Part shown: piece after piece, positions 12,450 to 24,992 of the stretch
Position numbering within the stretch: the stretch's first letter is position 1
Layout: each line of letters begins with the position of its first letter
Source of the DNA: Antennarius striatus
Taxonomy: Eukaryota > Chordata > Actinopteri > Lophiiformes > Antennariidae
Direction: 5' to 3'
NCBI RefSeq assembly: GCF_040054535.1
Contig: NC_090781.1
Coordinates: 3,788,501-3,852,500, forward strand
DNA length: 64,000 nt
Program-made: the position numbers and the translations under genes
The notes under the pieces: generated by a model
What the model was told of the DNA's origin: nothing
What the model saw: the letters and a program-made list of their open reading frames with translations, nothing else
The model's database searches: none

Positions 12450-14261
12450 CCAATCAGTCATGGTATTTTAATATAAGTTCACACAATGAAACTTTTAATG
12501 TTTCATCAGTGGTGTTGAGGCTATCAGCCTGTGGTTCTGTTAAATTCTAGAAGACAAGGTTGTTTGACAGTCTCAATCCATTCCTTGTGAAGCCCCCATT
12601 AAATTCTAGAATCAACTTTAAGACTTCTCAAGGCTGCAGTCTTAGATGCTCTACTTCTGCATGTTTCAGTACATCAGGGGGGATTCAGTTATTCTCAATA
12701 ATCCACTTACAAGAAACAGGTGTACTTCAAACTCTTCCAACATCGAAGAGATGAGTATAACTACAGTATATTATTCACTAACCCCGACACTGAGATCTAC
12801 ACATTCATACGTTAGCAATTATGTAGTTTCCCAGCAGGATTTATTCCTGGTTCTTATTAATGTGTTACAAACACCATGTCAGACTTCCATTTTCAATAAT
12901 TATTTTTATTCAATTACAGTTTTTATCTAATTGTACACTGGAATGTTAGGATTCCCCTTCAGTAATTGAGTTAAAAATGCTCAATGCAGTCATTTTCAAC
13001 TCCACTTCACTTCCCACACAACCTCAACTAAATCAAAATTTGGGGAGTACAAAGAGAATGATGTAACATGTAAATGAAGTAAAGGATGGCTGGTGGATGA
13101 GCAAGGGTGTGGAGCAGGGCTCCGGTGGTCGGTCAGTCTCTGCAATTTTTGCAAATGTTCTACAATATCACACCAATGCAGACGGCCCTCAATCATCTGA
13201 AACAGGGGTGTTGGATTAAGGGATGGCATGTTCTACCAATAGGCTGGTCACTACACCTCCACAGACCAGAATGAAGCATCACTTATCAAAAAAAAATGAG
13301 GACTGCGATGGTGTTAGATGAAGATAAATGGTTTTGTTTTCTGCTGGACGTGTCCGCCCTGTAGCTGAGGATTGCTTACAAATTTCTGCTCATTTCGGTC
13401 AAATTTAATATATTGAGTTGTGGTAAACGTGTGTGCACAAACAGTAAAAAAAAAAGTGGTTATATAAGAAAGGGCACAACGGAACAGCTTTTCTGCTAAC
13501 CATTGACATAATTGACAACGTAAGTAGGTGGAGAGTCGTTTTGCCTTTCAGTAAACCAATGAATCAGTACAGAAAGAAAAATATCAGATGTAAAACAGTG
13601 GGAGGATAAACAACAGATTAACAATCAAAGAGTGATTGGTTTATCATGTTTAGGACAAATAGAAGCCTGCAGTAATTATAGATCAGGACATCTGAAGAAA
13701 AAAACAAAACAGAAAATAAAAGTAAAGAATAAACAGCATTGTTGATGATCCACTAAGGAAGGAGGAGGCTGTGGAGGACGACCGGTTCTCAGGACGGATG
13801 CTGAACTACCAGAGCTCTTTCTGGTGGAGACTTATCCAGTAGCCTCAGGTTCCTGTTCTCCACCTCCTGCGAGGGTAGGATGCTGGTAGGTGGATGAGAA
13901 AGTGGCTGCTGGTCTCTTCTGCATTCCTGCAGTCATCCTCTACAGTCTGAAGTCTACTTTACAGTCAATGCCTTGTGACAGCATCAGTGTAGGTTTCCTC
14001 TGTGTGTGTGTGTGTGTGTGTGTGTTTGTGTGTGTGTTCAATTAACTCTATATATAGATGATCCTCTCATACAAACATAAATACACCACCGCTGCTCTGC
14101 TCCACTGCAGAAAGAGACTTTGCCAGACACAGTCTTGTCAACAGACAGTCTCTCAAATAGTATACAAGGGTGGGGCAGGCAAGAAATCTCGCAATCTCCC
14201 TCTGGAGCATGGATTTTTTTTTCTTCTTTTGATTATGATGTTTTCTTTGAATTTTTTTTTT
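12450..14261 (-). other. arcn1: Downstream region and probable 3' UTR of arcn1
   Basis: No coding sequence. A minus-strand AATAAA (TTTATT at 12905-12910) is one possible end of the arcn1 transcript but is far from the stop codon, so the 3' UTR length is unknown. Confidence 0.35.
13999..14038 (+). repeat. (TG)n microsatellite
   Basis: About 20 TG units interrupted by one TTTG; lies just beyond the arcn1 stop codon, probably in its 3' UTR. Confidence 0.92.
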
Positions 14262-17200
14262 TTACAGGATTTCATATTTGTCAACAACAAAGGAGGTTTC
14301 TGAAGAAAATTTAACTGGGCTGTCACCGTCGACGTACATCACTTTGGTAACCTGAAGAAGAGAGAACATGTTGGTCACCAGGAACACCTCCATGTCTATT
14401 CAGTCATGGCAGCCATCAAAGATAAATACTGAATAAATGTCAGTAGAATTAGTTATCGCGTATCCAATTACAATTATTCTGCTTTCCATTAAGGCTGCGG
14501 TAATCATGGACCCCTAACATAATACTGGATGTAAACCAGCTGCTCTTGTGTCAGTGTTCCCACCCACCTGGATGTCACAATAGTTGCGCTTGGACACAAA
14601 AGACACGCTGATGGGAAAGAAATCATTGGGTTGTCCAGCAATGCTGAACTCCAGGCTGCCGGTCTTGTTGTTGTCGTCGATGACAGGTAGGCACCACTCC
14701 AGGATGTTTCGCCTGCTGTCGTGTTTGTACTCTCCATCCAGATCACCAATCACAGGCGCTCCCACACCAGACCTGCAGAAGATTCATGGAACAGCCGTGT
14801 CAACACAAGTTACTCCCGTGGGACAAGAATCAATGTACAGCAGTAGCTTGAGATACGAGTTTAATTCATTCCATGATTGAGCTCGTAAGTCAAACAACTC
14901 GTAACTCAAACTACTTTTCCTCACTTAAAAATGACTAAAACCAGCCTTGTAAAAGAAGTCAAACCCCTCTAAATTATGTGGGGAAAAAAAACATGTTTTA
15001 TTAACCAACGTATAATTAATCATATATAACTTACGCAAACAAAGACAAAGTATGAAAAGAAATGCAAAAGTCACTAGAACACGCTAGCTACGTCTTTACT
15101 CCGCAATTCCTGTCTCAGCACAGCTTGTACCTTGGATTTTCGCTCGTACGTTGAACGAAAACACAGTATGGACACAGCGACGGCTCGAATCTAAAAAAAA
15201 ACTTGTATGTCCAGTGGCTCGTATCTCAAGGTACATGAAAATACAGTCAAACACATGGGGTGCCATACAAAGTCTCGCAGCAGATAGCATCCCACGCCAC
15301 AAATCATCTCAGACGTGTAACGATTATTTAACAGCTGTTCAGTGCTTACGGTACTGGGATGCTGATCACCACATCGTTCAGCTCCAGGCTCTCCTCCTGC
15401 AGCTCATATTCAATGTTGACATCACAGCCACTACCACTCTCTGAAGGCCAGCAGTTTACTGTGGGGTGAGTAGTAACGTTATTAGTAACGTTAACAGAAC
15501 ATTAAACTGGCCCAGTTACATCACACGTGCTGGTACCTACTGGTTAGTGGGATGAGGGCTTCGTCTGTGGTCTGTAGCCTCCACTTTAGCACGCCAACAT
15601 CATTGTTTAGAGGGAATGACTTCTCTGGGTTCTTCAGGCCAATCACTGACTCAGCTGTGAACAACTTTTTGTCCACATTGGGATGTGTCTGTGAACAGGT
15701 TTTAGTGCACATTAGGAGGGCCATTCACAACTGCACTGCCATCTAGTGGTCGAATGAAGCAGTGCTAGTGCCACACAAACTAAGAAAATAATGACAATAC
15801 ACTATCAACAACGTCTAAATGACCAGTTTGAACATCAACACTGTAATAAAGGCACATCACACGGCATGAGCATAAATAGAATAAAAATAGTTGATTTAAT
15901 TATTTTAAGCATGATACTTAAAATACTCTAGGAAATGTTTTTTTTCTGTGGTACATGGTTCATCTGTTTAACTTGGTATGAAATCCTCTATTTTAGGTTT
16001 TTACATTGTGTTTTTAACTTTTTTTTACAGAATGTATGCATGTGGAAAGTCTCTTTGAAAGCATACGAAGAATTTCTGAATGATACTGGTGAAACAGAAA
16101 TGATTTTAATCCAAGGAGATTTAGTATCTTCTTATAAAAAAAGTTAATTACATGCAAGAAACATAAGATGATTGGCTATGTGGCTTAAATGTCTTCAGGT
16201 TCGACCTACTTGCAGCTGTAATCCTTTGTTGTCGTTATTGTTGATAATAAGGCGGATGCGGCCGTTCTTTTCATCGCTGACCCGGAGTGTCACCATACCC
16301 AGCACCTCCATGTTCTGGAGGCCGCCGTCACGACCGCAAGTCAGTGAGATCTTCTCCTCTACACGCAGATGGATGCTGGGAAAGTAAATGCATCCACACA
16401 CAATTAATGTGCAGTACTCAACATCTACTGCATACTACACAAGATGTCACCCATAGTTCATAGTTTTGAGACCATACACTCCCCTTTAATGGTTTCTATG
16501 ACACAAATGTGTCGGTAATTATTTTTAGTTTCTGAAATAAACCGTTACAAAGATTTGAAAGGACTCAGGAGGAATCAGGCTGCTCTACTCCTGCATGATC
16601 CATGTATGCGAATGTGGCCCTTTTTAAAGTGAAAAAACAAAGATATTCGGTCATAAAACCAAAGACTTCTCCCTTCATTTAATGCATAACCGCTGCGTGA
16701 ACTTCATATCATTAAAAAATATGAACTCTGGCAGAACAAGTTCATCAGATGATCTGAAATACACCTCAATGCAAGCCATTCCACATAGAGAATGTGTGTT
16801 GTGTTTGACAGTCCATTAAAAACAGTTCATAATTAAATTAAATCAATAAGTTGATTTTTTTAAAATTTCATTTTCCGCACCACTTATTCCGCTCTCACGG
16901 GTCACAGGGGTTGCTGGAGTCTATCCAAGCGGACTTACACGCTTTAGGCAGGGAGACGCTCCGGATACGTTGCCAGCGCATCACGGAGGAGATACTACAG
17001 TGACAGTGTGTAATAAATACTGTCTTTGTGATCATCAATATGGAAATAACAATTTTATAAGCAATTATATGTGTCCCATAGTCTGTCAGCTCTGTCTGCA
17101 GGGCATGAAAAATGTATCACCAAACAGAATGATTTTAAAACTGGACAAATAAACCCACTCACCCAACAGCAGTCAGTGGAAGCATGCTTTGAGGTTCACA

Positions 17201-20200
17201 TCAACCCTATAGTTAAACATTTAATCAGATAAAGCAGGATGTTCATGTACCTCTCCATATTGACTGGTGGCGGTAAAGCTTTAGATACATCTGAGCCCCT
17301 CTTTCCTGTGGTAGGCATTATGGTTTCACCTTCAGACTTGAGCTTGTCAACAAAGTTGTCCACCTCTTTGCCTCTAGCGCCTAGTTTCAGAGCCTTACTG
17401 GGTCCGCTTGGTCTAGGAGGAGAAAAATGAACAGTAGTCTCATAGAGGTGTTTAACATAACGGCAAAAAGATCCTAAATATGTGACATTTGGGTTTCTTG
17501 GAGTCATACCTGACTGGCGCTGGTGTGATCTTGGGCTTTTCAGGCTCCACGATGGTGTCTGTAATGATGGACCCTGAAGATACGCTGGTCATGCCTGCGC
17601 TGCCGAAACCCCCGAAAGCCGGCACCTTTTTTCCAGAGCGTTCTGCATCCCGCCTGGCCTGCTGTAGCTCCTTGGCCTTTCTCCTCATCTCTGCCTTCGC
17701 CTCTCTTTCCTGTGTCTGTAGATTCACACAATTGTCAAGTGGTTACAAATGCTGACATTAACAGAGAAAATCATTTTAGCTGCTGGTTAAACTGTTTTTT
17801 TTCATGCTTTGCACTTGTTCTCATTAGAAGGCTTCTAAAGAAGACTACATTTGTCTTTGGTTCAAGAATTGTTTTGTAGGAAAAAAGGACTTTCCTTTTG
17901 TGAGCAGAAAATAAGTCGCAAAATTAAGCTGACGAGATAATTTTCAATGTCAATAAAAATAAGATACCCCTTTAAAATATCTCAATGGATTAAGAGGATT
18001 CACGAAATCGATGATCCATCCAATTTCTTGTAGAAGAAATGCTTGCAATCGTCTCATCCACATCCACAACCGCTGATCCGCCTTTTCGAGTCGCGGGTCT
18101 ACTGAAGCCCATCCCAGAATTTATAACCAAAAGGCGGGGTAAACCCCAGATGAGGTGCCAGTTCATCGCACAGCCACAAAAAAGACAAATACACGTGCAA
18201 AACTCACACCTACTGAGGGATTTAGTGTTACTGATTCACCTAAGTTGCATGTTTTTGGAGGCAGGAAGAAGCTGGTGATAGAACCCATACAAACAACTCC
18301 ACCCTTAGAATAAATCAAATTGAATTCAAATTACCAGGAATCCATAATAAGCAGAAAATTGTTATACGTGTAGTAATGACCATAGTTTTACGTTTGAACT
18401 TTCCATCTTATAAATCACTTTTCAGACTGATCTTATTAAATATTCTAAAATTCTGAAGCTGTCAGCCATAATTATCAAACATTAAAACAAAAAAAGATTT
18501 GACCTATTACAATGAATGTGATATGAATTACAAACATATAAATGTGTTCCTGTAACACAGAAAATAATGGGAGAAAAATTAACTTTTTCATGAAATTCTA
18601 ATTTTGTGAAATACAATGTAGCCCTACATTGTTTTGCATTTTTAACCAACCATTAAACATTACTGTATTTAACTCAAGTTCTACTCTTGTGCTACTTTTA
18701 ACTACTGTTCATGTCACGTTGTGTCCAGTCTGGTCTATGAACTGGATACAGACAACGTGCTATTGTGGGAAGCTACTTCTCTTTTACAATATAGAGAGTT
18801 CCTTATGTTTTCCTTTCTTTTGAACAAGATCCCACACGCTCATATCTGTGTCACAGCAACAGCAGAAACAAACACTTCAGGAACAAAATAATGTCAAATC
18901 CATTTTCTTTATGTGATGTAATGAATGAATTTTTAGCCCAAAGGATCACAGAAGTGTCATCTCACCTCTCTGACAGCACGGAAAACCTTTTCCTCGTGTG
19001 AATCCATCTCTGTGAATGTGCGGATTTGAGCGAGGTTGACGTTCTCTCTGTAGCCCAGAGCCACAATTTCATCGAAGGCAAAGATCAGGTCAAAGCAGTG
19101 CTCTGATATTTCGCTCTCTTCCAGCACACGACAGTATTCTGGGATCTGGAATGGTAACAAAAAAACATTTCCACAAATTAACCAGCGCACACATTTGGTA
19201 CACATGGCACACTGAAGTGGGTAGACACTGAACTCAAAACAAATCATACACAGATACACGCTCCAAACCTGACTGCTGATCCTATGAACATTTCATTTTC
19301 TTTAGTAGCATTTTCCCAGTAACTTTTGACATATAAATGCAACTTTCATCTATTACTAATGACTCTTTTCGGATAAAGTGATAAAGATGAAAGGCTTGTG
19401 GTTGCGTATATTAGTCCAGATGTAAGTTTAAAAAATATATATCAGCAGTCATTAGATGTACTAAGTAACAGATAACTTATTGTAATCTCGCTAATTATGT
19501 TTTATTTATGCATGATTGTAGGATAAGTCAGAAACAGAAAGTAAAGTCTATTTCCTTGCAAGTTTTATGTACAGTAAGTTTTAGCAGCTCAACAACCAAA
19601 TCCAAGTTGTATGTAAATAAATAGTACTTTTAGAATAAGTAAAATACACAAATTAGAAAATTATTTCGAACATTTTAAAAAAAGATTAATTGCAGTGATG
19701 ACATTTTCCAGACAGCAAAAGGAACAATGAAGGCAGCATGACTTTGTTACATGGCAAAAAATTTTGGCTCTCCAAAAGAGGCAATAAACCTGATTAACTT
19801 GTTAGGTAAGATAGAAACAAAACCGATCAGAGTCCTATCTTTTCCCTCTGATGATTCATTGTGATATCCTGATACAAGTCAGTATTCAGATAACGGTGAG
19901 ACCTCAATGTCAACATGACTGTGGCTCAAACCCACAACTTCCTGTTTTCTCTCGTTCTTAATTTAGTTTTGCCTGTTCTTTTGACAGCCTGGCTGTCATG
20001 CTCCTGCTACATTTGAAATTACATTTTTATTTTTACCAAAGCAGAAAGTATTTGATTCCATATAACGGAAATCCACACTGAAACTCAAACGTAAACTTTC
20101 TTTTAACATGTGCAACAAGATGCTAGAGGCATCATTCTGACAGGTTTCAATGGCAGTAAGTTAGGGATGCTTGAAGCACAAACTGATTACAACTACAGAC

Positions 20201-21570
20201 AGTAATTGCTTACTGACTCCTCTTTTTTTTCCACACTAATGTAACGACAATGGCCACTTTAAAATCACCAAAAAATCATGTGAAATAATTCTGTTTATAT
20301 CTGGACAAAGTCAGCCGTGTGTTTCCTCACCACACGAGAGAAGAGTCTGAGCGTCTCCAAGTCCTCCAGGATGTTGCTGTTCTTGGTCGTGATGAGGACC
20401 ATGTAGAGTTTCTCAAGTGGCTGGTACACATAACGGACACTGTCTGTTTCCACAAAAGTGTGCTGTTTGCCCGTGTTCATCAGTTTGGGGAATGCAGCCA
20501 GGAGACCCTCAATACGTGTCCTGGACATTTCCACAAACTGTCTTGATACGATGGCTTTGCCAGCCTTGGTGCACACCGCCGCTGCCAACAGCACCTGTGG
20601 GTAAAACAAAAACCTGACTGTTAAAGTGAGACTTGTTTTCCCAATCAAGAGGCAACACCTTCAGGCAACAGCGAGTCTCTTTTGACACAAATTCAGCCCT
20701 CAGCTACAGATTTCAACTTATTACAGTGGTTCAAGACACTCTGTTCACTTCCTATGTTGAATTTTGGTTAAAATATACTAGATAAGGTCACATTTAATTT
20801 AAAAAGGATTGCTGCCAAAATGATAAAATATATCCCAGCCTTGACAACTGTGTGAAGGGCTTGAATCCAAGTGTCAGTATGTATGATGAATCCTAATGTC
20901 TAAAAAGATCCCAAACAAGCAGTTACAAAAAGTAAATGTCATCACCCAAATGCTGCTGGGTTGTATTAAATCAACACATACAAACTGCTGGTGTGGTTTC
21001 ATGTGAGAATGCTTATTTGATTCATTGTAAATCAATTCCGGAATGAAGGGACTGCATTTATTCCACGTTGGCAAAAGCAGAGTTCAAGAGATGAAAACAC
21101 TGTTGGCTGAACTTCATGAACCAGCAACAGCTGTGATTAACCCCGACGGTCCAGCAGAACCTTGTCAAGTTGCATCACATAATAAAACACAACGTAATTG
21201 TGTGTAATTCCGATTTAAGTTTTAGAGCCACGTATCCGATGTTGTTTGTCTGGGAACAACATAGCAGGTAACGTTAGCGTTAGCTTGGGTCCGTGCAGCG
21301 ATACATCCAGCTCCATTCGCTTCAGCTACTAAAGCAATTCACGTCGAAGATGTCCAAGTGTCGCCTCACCAGGAATGAACCTCAGTAAACACGGCCACCG
21401 GTAATTTAGTAGGTAAAATAGCTAAAGTTTTCCACCTTGTTGCGTTGCTGAACCACTGGGCTAGCGGGTAGCTAGCTTTAGCAAGTTGCGAGGTTAGCCA
21501 AATGTCATAAATGCTACTAGCTAGGCCCGAAAAGACACAACTGTGCTGATTTTCGACACTCACTCACCAT
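14262..21570 (-). CDS. arcn1: Coatomer subunit delta (archain 1), 10 coding exons
   Basis: Delta subunit of the COPI coat, which drives Golgi-to-ER and intra-Golgi vesicle transport from the cytosolic face of membranes. Coding exons, highest coordinate first: 21570-21568 (start codon only), 20594-20331, 19145-18966, 17715-17510, 17412-17251, 16375-16210, 15688-15541, 15458-15350, 14772-14568, 14351-14262. They sum to 1533 nt, 510 residues plus TAA; the vertebrate protein is about 511. All introns are GT-AG and in phase. The N-terminus ([20 protein letters not shown]) is the longin-like small-coat-subunit domain. A charged helical linker with [20 protein letters not shown] follows, and residues from about 272 form the mu-homology domain ([29 protein letters not shown]-like segments, C-terminal VDKYEIL). 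The start is fixed by ATG followed directly by the GTGAGT donor, with exon 2 beginning VLLAAA. The gene is divergent from hmbs. Identification rests on known conservation of this family and is near certain. Confidence 0.97.
14841..15236. mobile_element. MITE with TTGAGATACGAG ends, in an arcn1 intron
   Basis: CTTGAGATACGAG near 14848 and CTCGTATCTCAAG near 15218 are perfect 13-bp inverted repeats. Secondary repeats GAGCTCGTAAGTCAAACAAC lie inside. A fragment of the same end (ACCTTGAGATACAAGTTGTT) is at 33988. Between arcn1 exons at 14568-14772 and 15350-15458. Confidence 0.75.
16875..16990 (+). repeat. Dispersed repeat fragment
   Basis: CACCACTTATTCCGCTCTCA, GGGTCACAGGGGTTGCTGGA and CGTTGCCAGCGCATCAC form the proximal part of the dispersed repeat family. 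In an arcn1 intron. Confidence 0.6.
18010..18305 (+). repeat. Dispersed vertebrate repeat (GGGTCGCGGGT / CATGTTTTTGGA type)
   Basis: Blocks GAGTCGCGGGTCTACTGAAG, GGTGCCAGTTCATCGCACAG, TGATTCACCTAAGTTGCATG and TTTTTGGAGGCAGGAAG occur in the order typical of a very common fish dispersed repeat. Further fragments lie at 16875-16990, 24480-24545, 41875-42010, 45465-45695 and 50640-50745. Non-coding, in an arcn1 intron. Confidence 0.7.
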
Positions 21571-21870
21571 TTTGGTCTTAATAATACAGCGATCTGTGTC
21601 TCTCGTGGGTCTTGATTGCGTGAATTTCTAGTTTCTCTAGAACACCGAGTTGTAAATGTCCAGCTGATTTGAAGTTGCGTGAATATTCGCTAGCCAGTGT
21701 CAATATGGCAGCAGCGCAGAGCCACGTCTCCACCGGAAGCGCTGCTGGATCCGCCCACAGCGCGAGACCAGTGACGTAGGCGCCAAAGTCGACCTGCTGC
21801 CTATAAAACCTCCTGCCGCGCCTGGCGGCGCTCCTCAGAAGCAGTTCGAACCGTCCATCTAGGAGAGAAA
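21571..21870 (-). promoter_or_regulatory. arcn1: arcn1 5' UTR and promoter region
   Basis: The 300 bases upstream of the arcn1 start codon are richer in CpG than the flanking DNA (for example around 21725-21835), as expected for a housekeeping gene. A CRE-like TGACGTAGG lies at about 21772. A plus-strand TATAAAACC occurs near 21802, but it is on the wrong strand for arcn1. The transcription start cannot be fixed from sequence alone. Confidence 0.5.
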
Positions 21871-22159
21871 CACGTTATAAATACCTCAAAGATCTGTTCC
21901 AATAATTCAATGCCCGTTCATAATATAATCAATAGAAAATAATTTAAACTTATAAAATAAACTTTTCTTACACTGCAGTACCAGAGCGGTACATTTTTAC
22001 ACACTGTAGTTGAACTCGGTCGTAGTGATGGGAAAGGACGCTCCATAAAGCTTTGAAGCCTTTCATCCAATTGGTTCACTGTAGCACAGTTTCTTGGTCC
22101 TGTATTTGCTCTAGTAGGACATCTACTGGATGCAAAATTTACCAGACCCCTGCTGGCAT

Positions 22160-22205
22160 TTACAGCAGTGGTCTCCAAACTTTTATTGTATGGGCCACAT
22201 ACCAT
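22160..22205. mobile_element. hAT-type element remnant
   Basis: GCAGTGGTCTCCAAACTTTT followed by ATTGTATGGGCCACATACC is the terminal motif of a common hAT-derived family. Only the end survives. Confidence 0.4.
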
Positions 22206-22334
22206 AACTTTACCCCTCTCTAATGGGGGGGGCTGCTGTCAGATTGTACCAGAAAAACTGTGTCGATCGCAGGGGTGCTTAAAAATTAACATGTATTGAC
22301 TTCCAGAAGCAAATATTTAGTGTCGCGGGATGTG

Positions 22335-22885
22335 ACTGCAACATCCCGCAACACCCCTGAATTCAACAATCTACCCTGACCGACACATTTTTGTAGTTCT
22401 GGCTTCCTGAAAATGGTGTTTTTGTTTTTTGATTATATCTCATCAGGTTTCAGAGATCTGTACTTCAAAATGTATACAGTGCGCCGTCCTTCCTCGCGAT
22501 GAATGCGTTCCAGGAACGACACAGGATTAACGAATTCCGCGCTAGAGTGACAAACTATTTTTCTCATTATTTACGGTAATTTAAACATTCGTGAACTCTC
22601 CCCACACTGATATTAAACCACCTTCTATCTGTATTACCATTTTCCACACTTTTATCAACTGTTTAACCACATTTGTGTGTCACGAAAGTCTGAGACTGAC
22701 AGAATATAGCGCACTTCCAGATGCCGTCAGTCATTAGAATGCGCGTATGGTATCACGTGACTGCTTACCAAAAATTGCGAATGTGCGAGGGCGCAATGAA
22801 AATTTGACCCTGACCTAGTTTTTCAAGGTCAAAGTTGTGATCTAATTTTCATCCCCTTGCCTCCTTGAATATAACGCCTTTTTTC

Positions 22886-22951
<66 letters not shown>

Positions 22952-23262
22952 TTGTATTTATATAGTACTGAATCATATGAGAAGACATTTCAAAGCGCTT
23001 TACAGATAGAAAGCCAACAATGCCCTCCAGAGCAAGCGTTAGCGACGGTGGCGGGGAAAAACTCCCTCTTTCTTATCCGGTTCCTGAGATATGTGCAAAA
23101 AAAATGTACAAAAGTTGAAATCATCTCATTTTCATCCCTTTTGCCACCCAAGTAATGTGCTTTTTTTTTCATCTTTCTATCTGCAACAGTTGTGAAGATA
23201 TTTGGTGGATGAATACACATACACTGACAATTACAATACATCACCGCTTCGCGGGATGTAGT
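22335..23262 (-). mobile_element. Repeat with GCGGGATG ends, interrupted by a MITE and a LINE tail
   Basis: Reverse-complement copy of the repeat at 28071-28460. It starts AACATCCCGCAAC and ends CTTCGCGGGATGT. Shared blocks are CTCATCAGGTTTCAGAGATC, TTTTCAAGGTCAAAGTTGTG, TTTTCATCCCCTTGCCTCCT, CCTGAGATATGTGCAAAAAA and TTTTTCATCTTTCTATCTGC. It is split by the diverged MITE (22475-22795) and the ATCA LINE tail (22888-23065). Lies between the arcn1 and hmbs promoters. Confidence 0.7.
22888..23065 (-). mobile_element. LINE 3' tail with (ATCA)n, minus strand
   Basis: A run of about fifteen ATCA repeats (22888-22950) is followed by TTTGTATTTATATAGTACTG, TTCAAAGCGCTTTACAGAT and CCAACAATGCCCTCCAGAGC. 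This is the reverse complement of the 3' end seen at 2610-2735. It is a short 5'-truncated insertion into an older repeat that surrounds it. Confidence 0.75.
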
Positions 23263-23689
23263 AAACATAAATGAATTATCTATAATATATGGCTAAAGTA
23301 TGACAAGCATTGATTAACACATTAAATCTAATTATGTTCAGTTTTATACAGAAAATATATGCAATACAGGAAAGGTCAAATCGCTGTTTTCTGGAGTTAT
23401 CGGTCGTTGTGTTGCTGCAGTACAGCCATCCTGCCAAAGAGGGCGCTCACGTTCTCAACGAACGGGGCGCCAAGTGATGAAACATTTTTCGGCATAATTG
23501 TGTCAAACGGTTCGAAGCCCCATGAAGCGCCATTCGGACATCACTTTTTGAATGGAGCCTAAAGGGTTAATATCGGAGCAAAATCTGTACTACTTCTTGA
23601 ATCAAAAAAGAATTAAAAAAAAATTAAAATTAAAATTTTTTTTTTAAAAATTTAAAAAAAAAAGAAAAAAAAAAAGACTCAGTCACTTG

Positions 23690-23985
23690 TCAGCCGGGCA
23701 GGGAGGCTTCCGACGTCATCATTTTCAGCTCCTCCCCCTTAAAGGAAGTAATCGTCCATTCGCGCATCGCGGAAACGCCCCCTTCCCGTACTCGGCACAC
23801 GCTTGGAAGCCTCGAAACGGAACTAGTTCCGTGACGTCACAGCTTCCGCGTTCATTCATAGGAGGTCGTGTGTGCGGGAGTCGTCGGATGTTTTCAAGGA
23901 TTTCATGTTTTTAAAATAGTTTTAGCGTCGAGCGTAGTGCGACGCGGATTCGTGCAGTACTGGCAAAGAGAACCGGACCACCGCT
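23690..23985 (+). promoter_or_regulatory. hmbs: hmbs upstream (housekeeping) promoter region with CRE sites
   Basis: GC-rich stretch just upstream of hmbs exon 1. It carries a perfect palindromic CRE, TGACGTCA, at 23832-23839 and a second GACGTCAT at about 23712-23719. In mammals the upstream hmbs promoter is the ubiquitous one, and this position and composition fit that role. A short upstream reading frame (ATG at 23888, eight codons) lies between the CRE and the start codon; whether it is transcribed is unknown. Transcription start not determined. Confidence 0.5.
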
Positions 23986-24912
23986 ATGTCGGGGGAAGCG
24001 AGCATAAAGGTAAGTTTCCTGATCCGACAGTTAGCATGCTCATCCTTACGGGAAGGGCGCACTATTTCCGGGTGCGTCACAGTTTTCTGGCCTCTGATTG
24101 GTCAGGCTCATTGTCTGTTTCAGTATTCCGTGTTTTCGTTGGACTAGTGGGAAAAAAGTTACGTCCTTCAAATTTGACATATTAGAGTACAGTGAAGCGT
24201 TCTAGTGTGATGTAAGGTTTAACTGTTTTAATTACGCAGTCTTGTAACTATTTCTTAACTATTTTTTCTTCTCCAAAAATACAGCTTTAATAGTGATAAT
24301 AAAAAGAAAAATAAATTAATATTGTGTCAAGAAGAGCAAAAAATAGATTGATAAAGCAAATCCAGTTGATTCTGTTTTGCTCGTCTCGACCTGTGTGACT
24401 TCATCACAATAAAGCAATTGTTCAACCCCTTCCCATGATAAATGTACATGTCATGTCATGTCATGTCATCTTCAGATTACCACCGCTATGTCCGCTGCAG
24501 CGGGTCACGGGGAGCCCGGAGCCTATCTCGGCGGCATGTGTATATATATTATAAATATTGTCAAACTATATTTATAATCTGGTAATAACCAAAGCAAGAA
24601 GAAGCATCTGAAAAGATTGATTGACCCTCAACAAACATAAAATGTTCACATTAGACACAAATGGTACTTTTATAGACGACTACAGTCTCTACATCATGTT
24701 TATTTTTTGTTAAAATCAATACGTTATCAACTTTTAACTTGTAATCAATTTTTATTAATCCTGGAGGAAATTGTTAGTCCACTCTAGCACAGACCGCTCA
24801 CATGCATAAATATAATGGGTACAGGCCTACAATAGAATGAAATGGTATAGAATAGAATGTCTTTAATGTCACCATGCACAAGTGTACAACAACGTTTTTA
24901 AATCCTGTGGCT

Positions 24913-24992
<80 letters not shown>

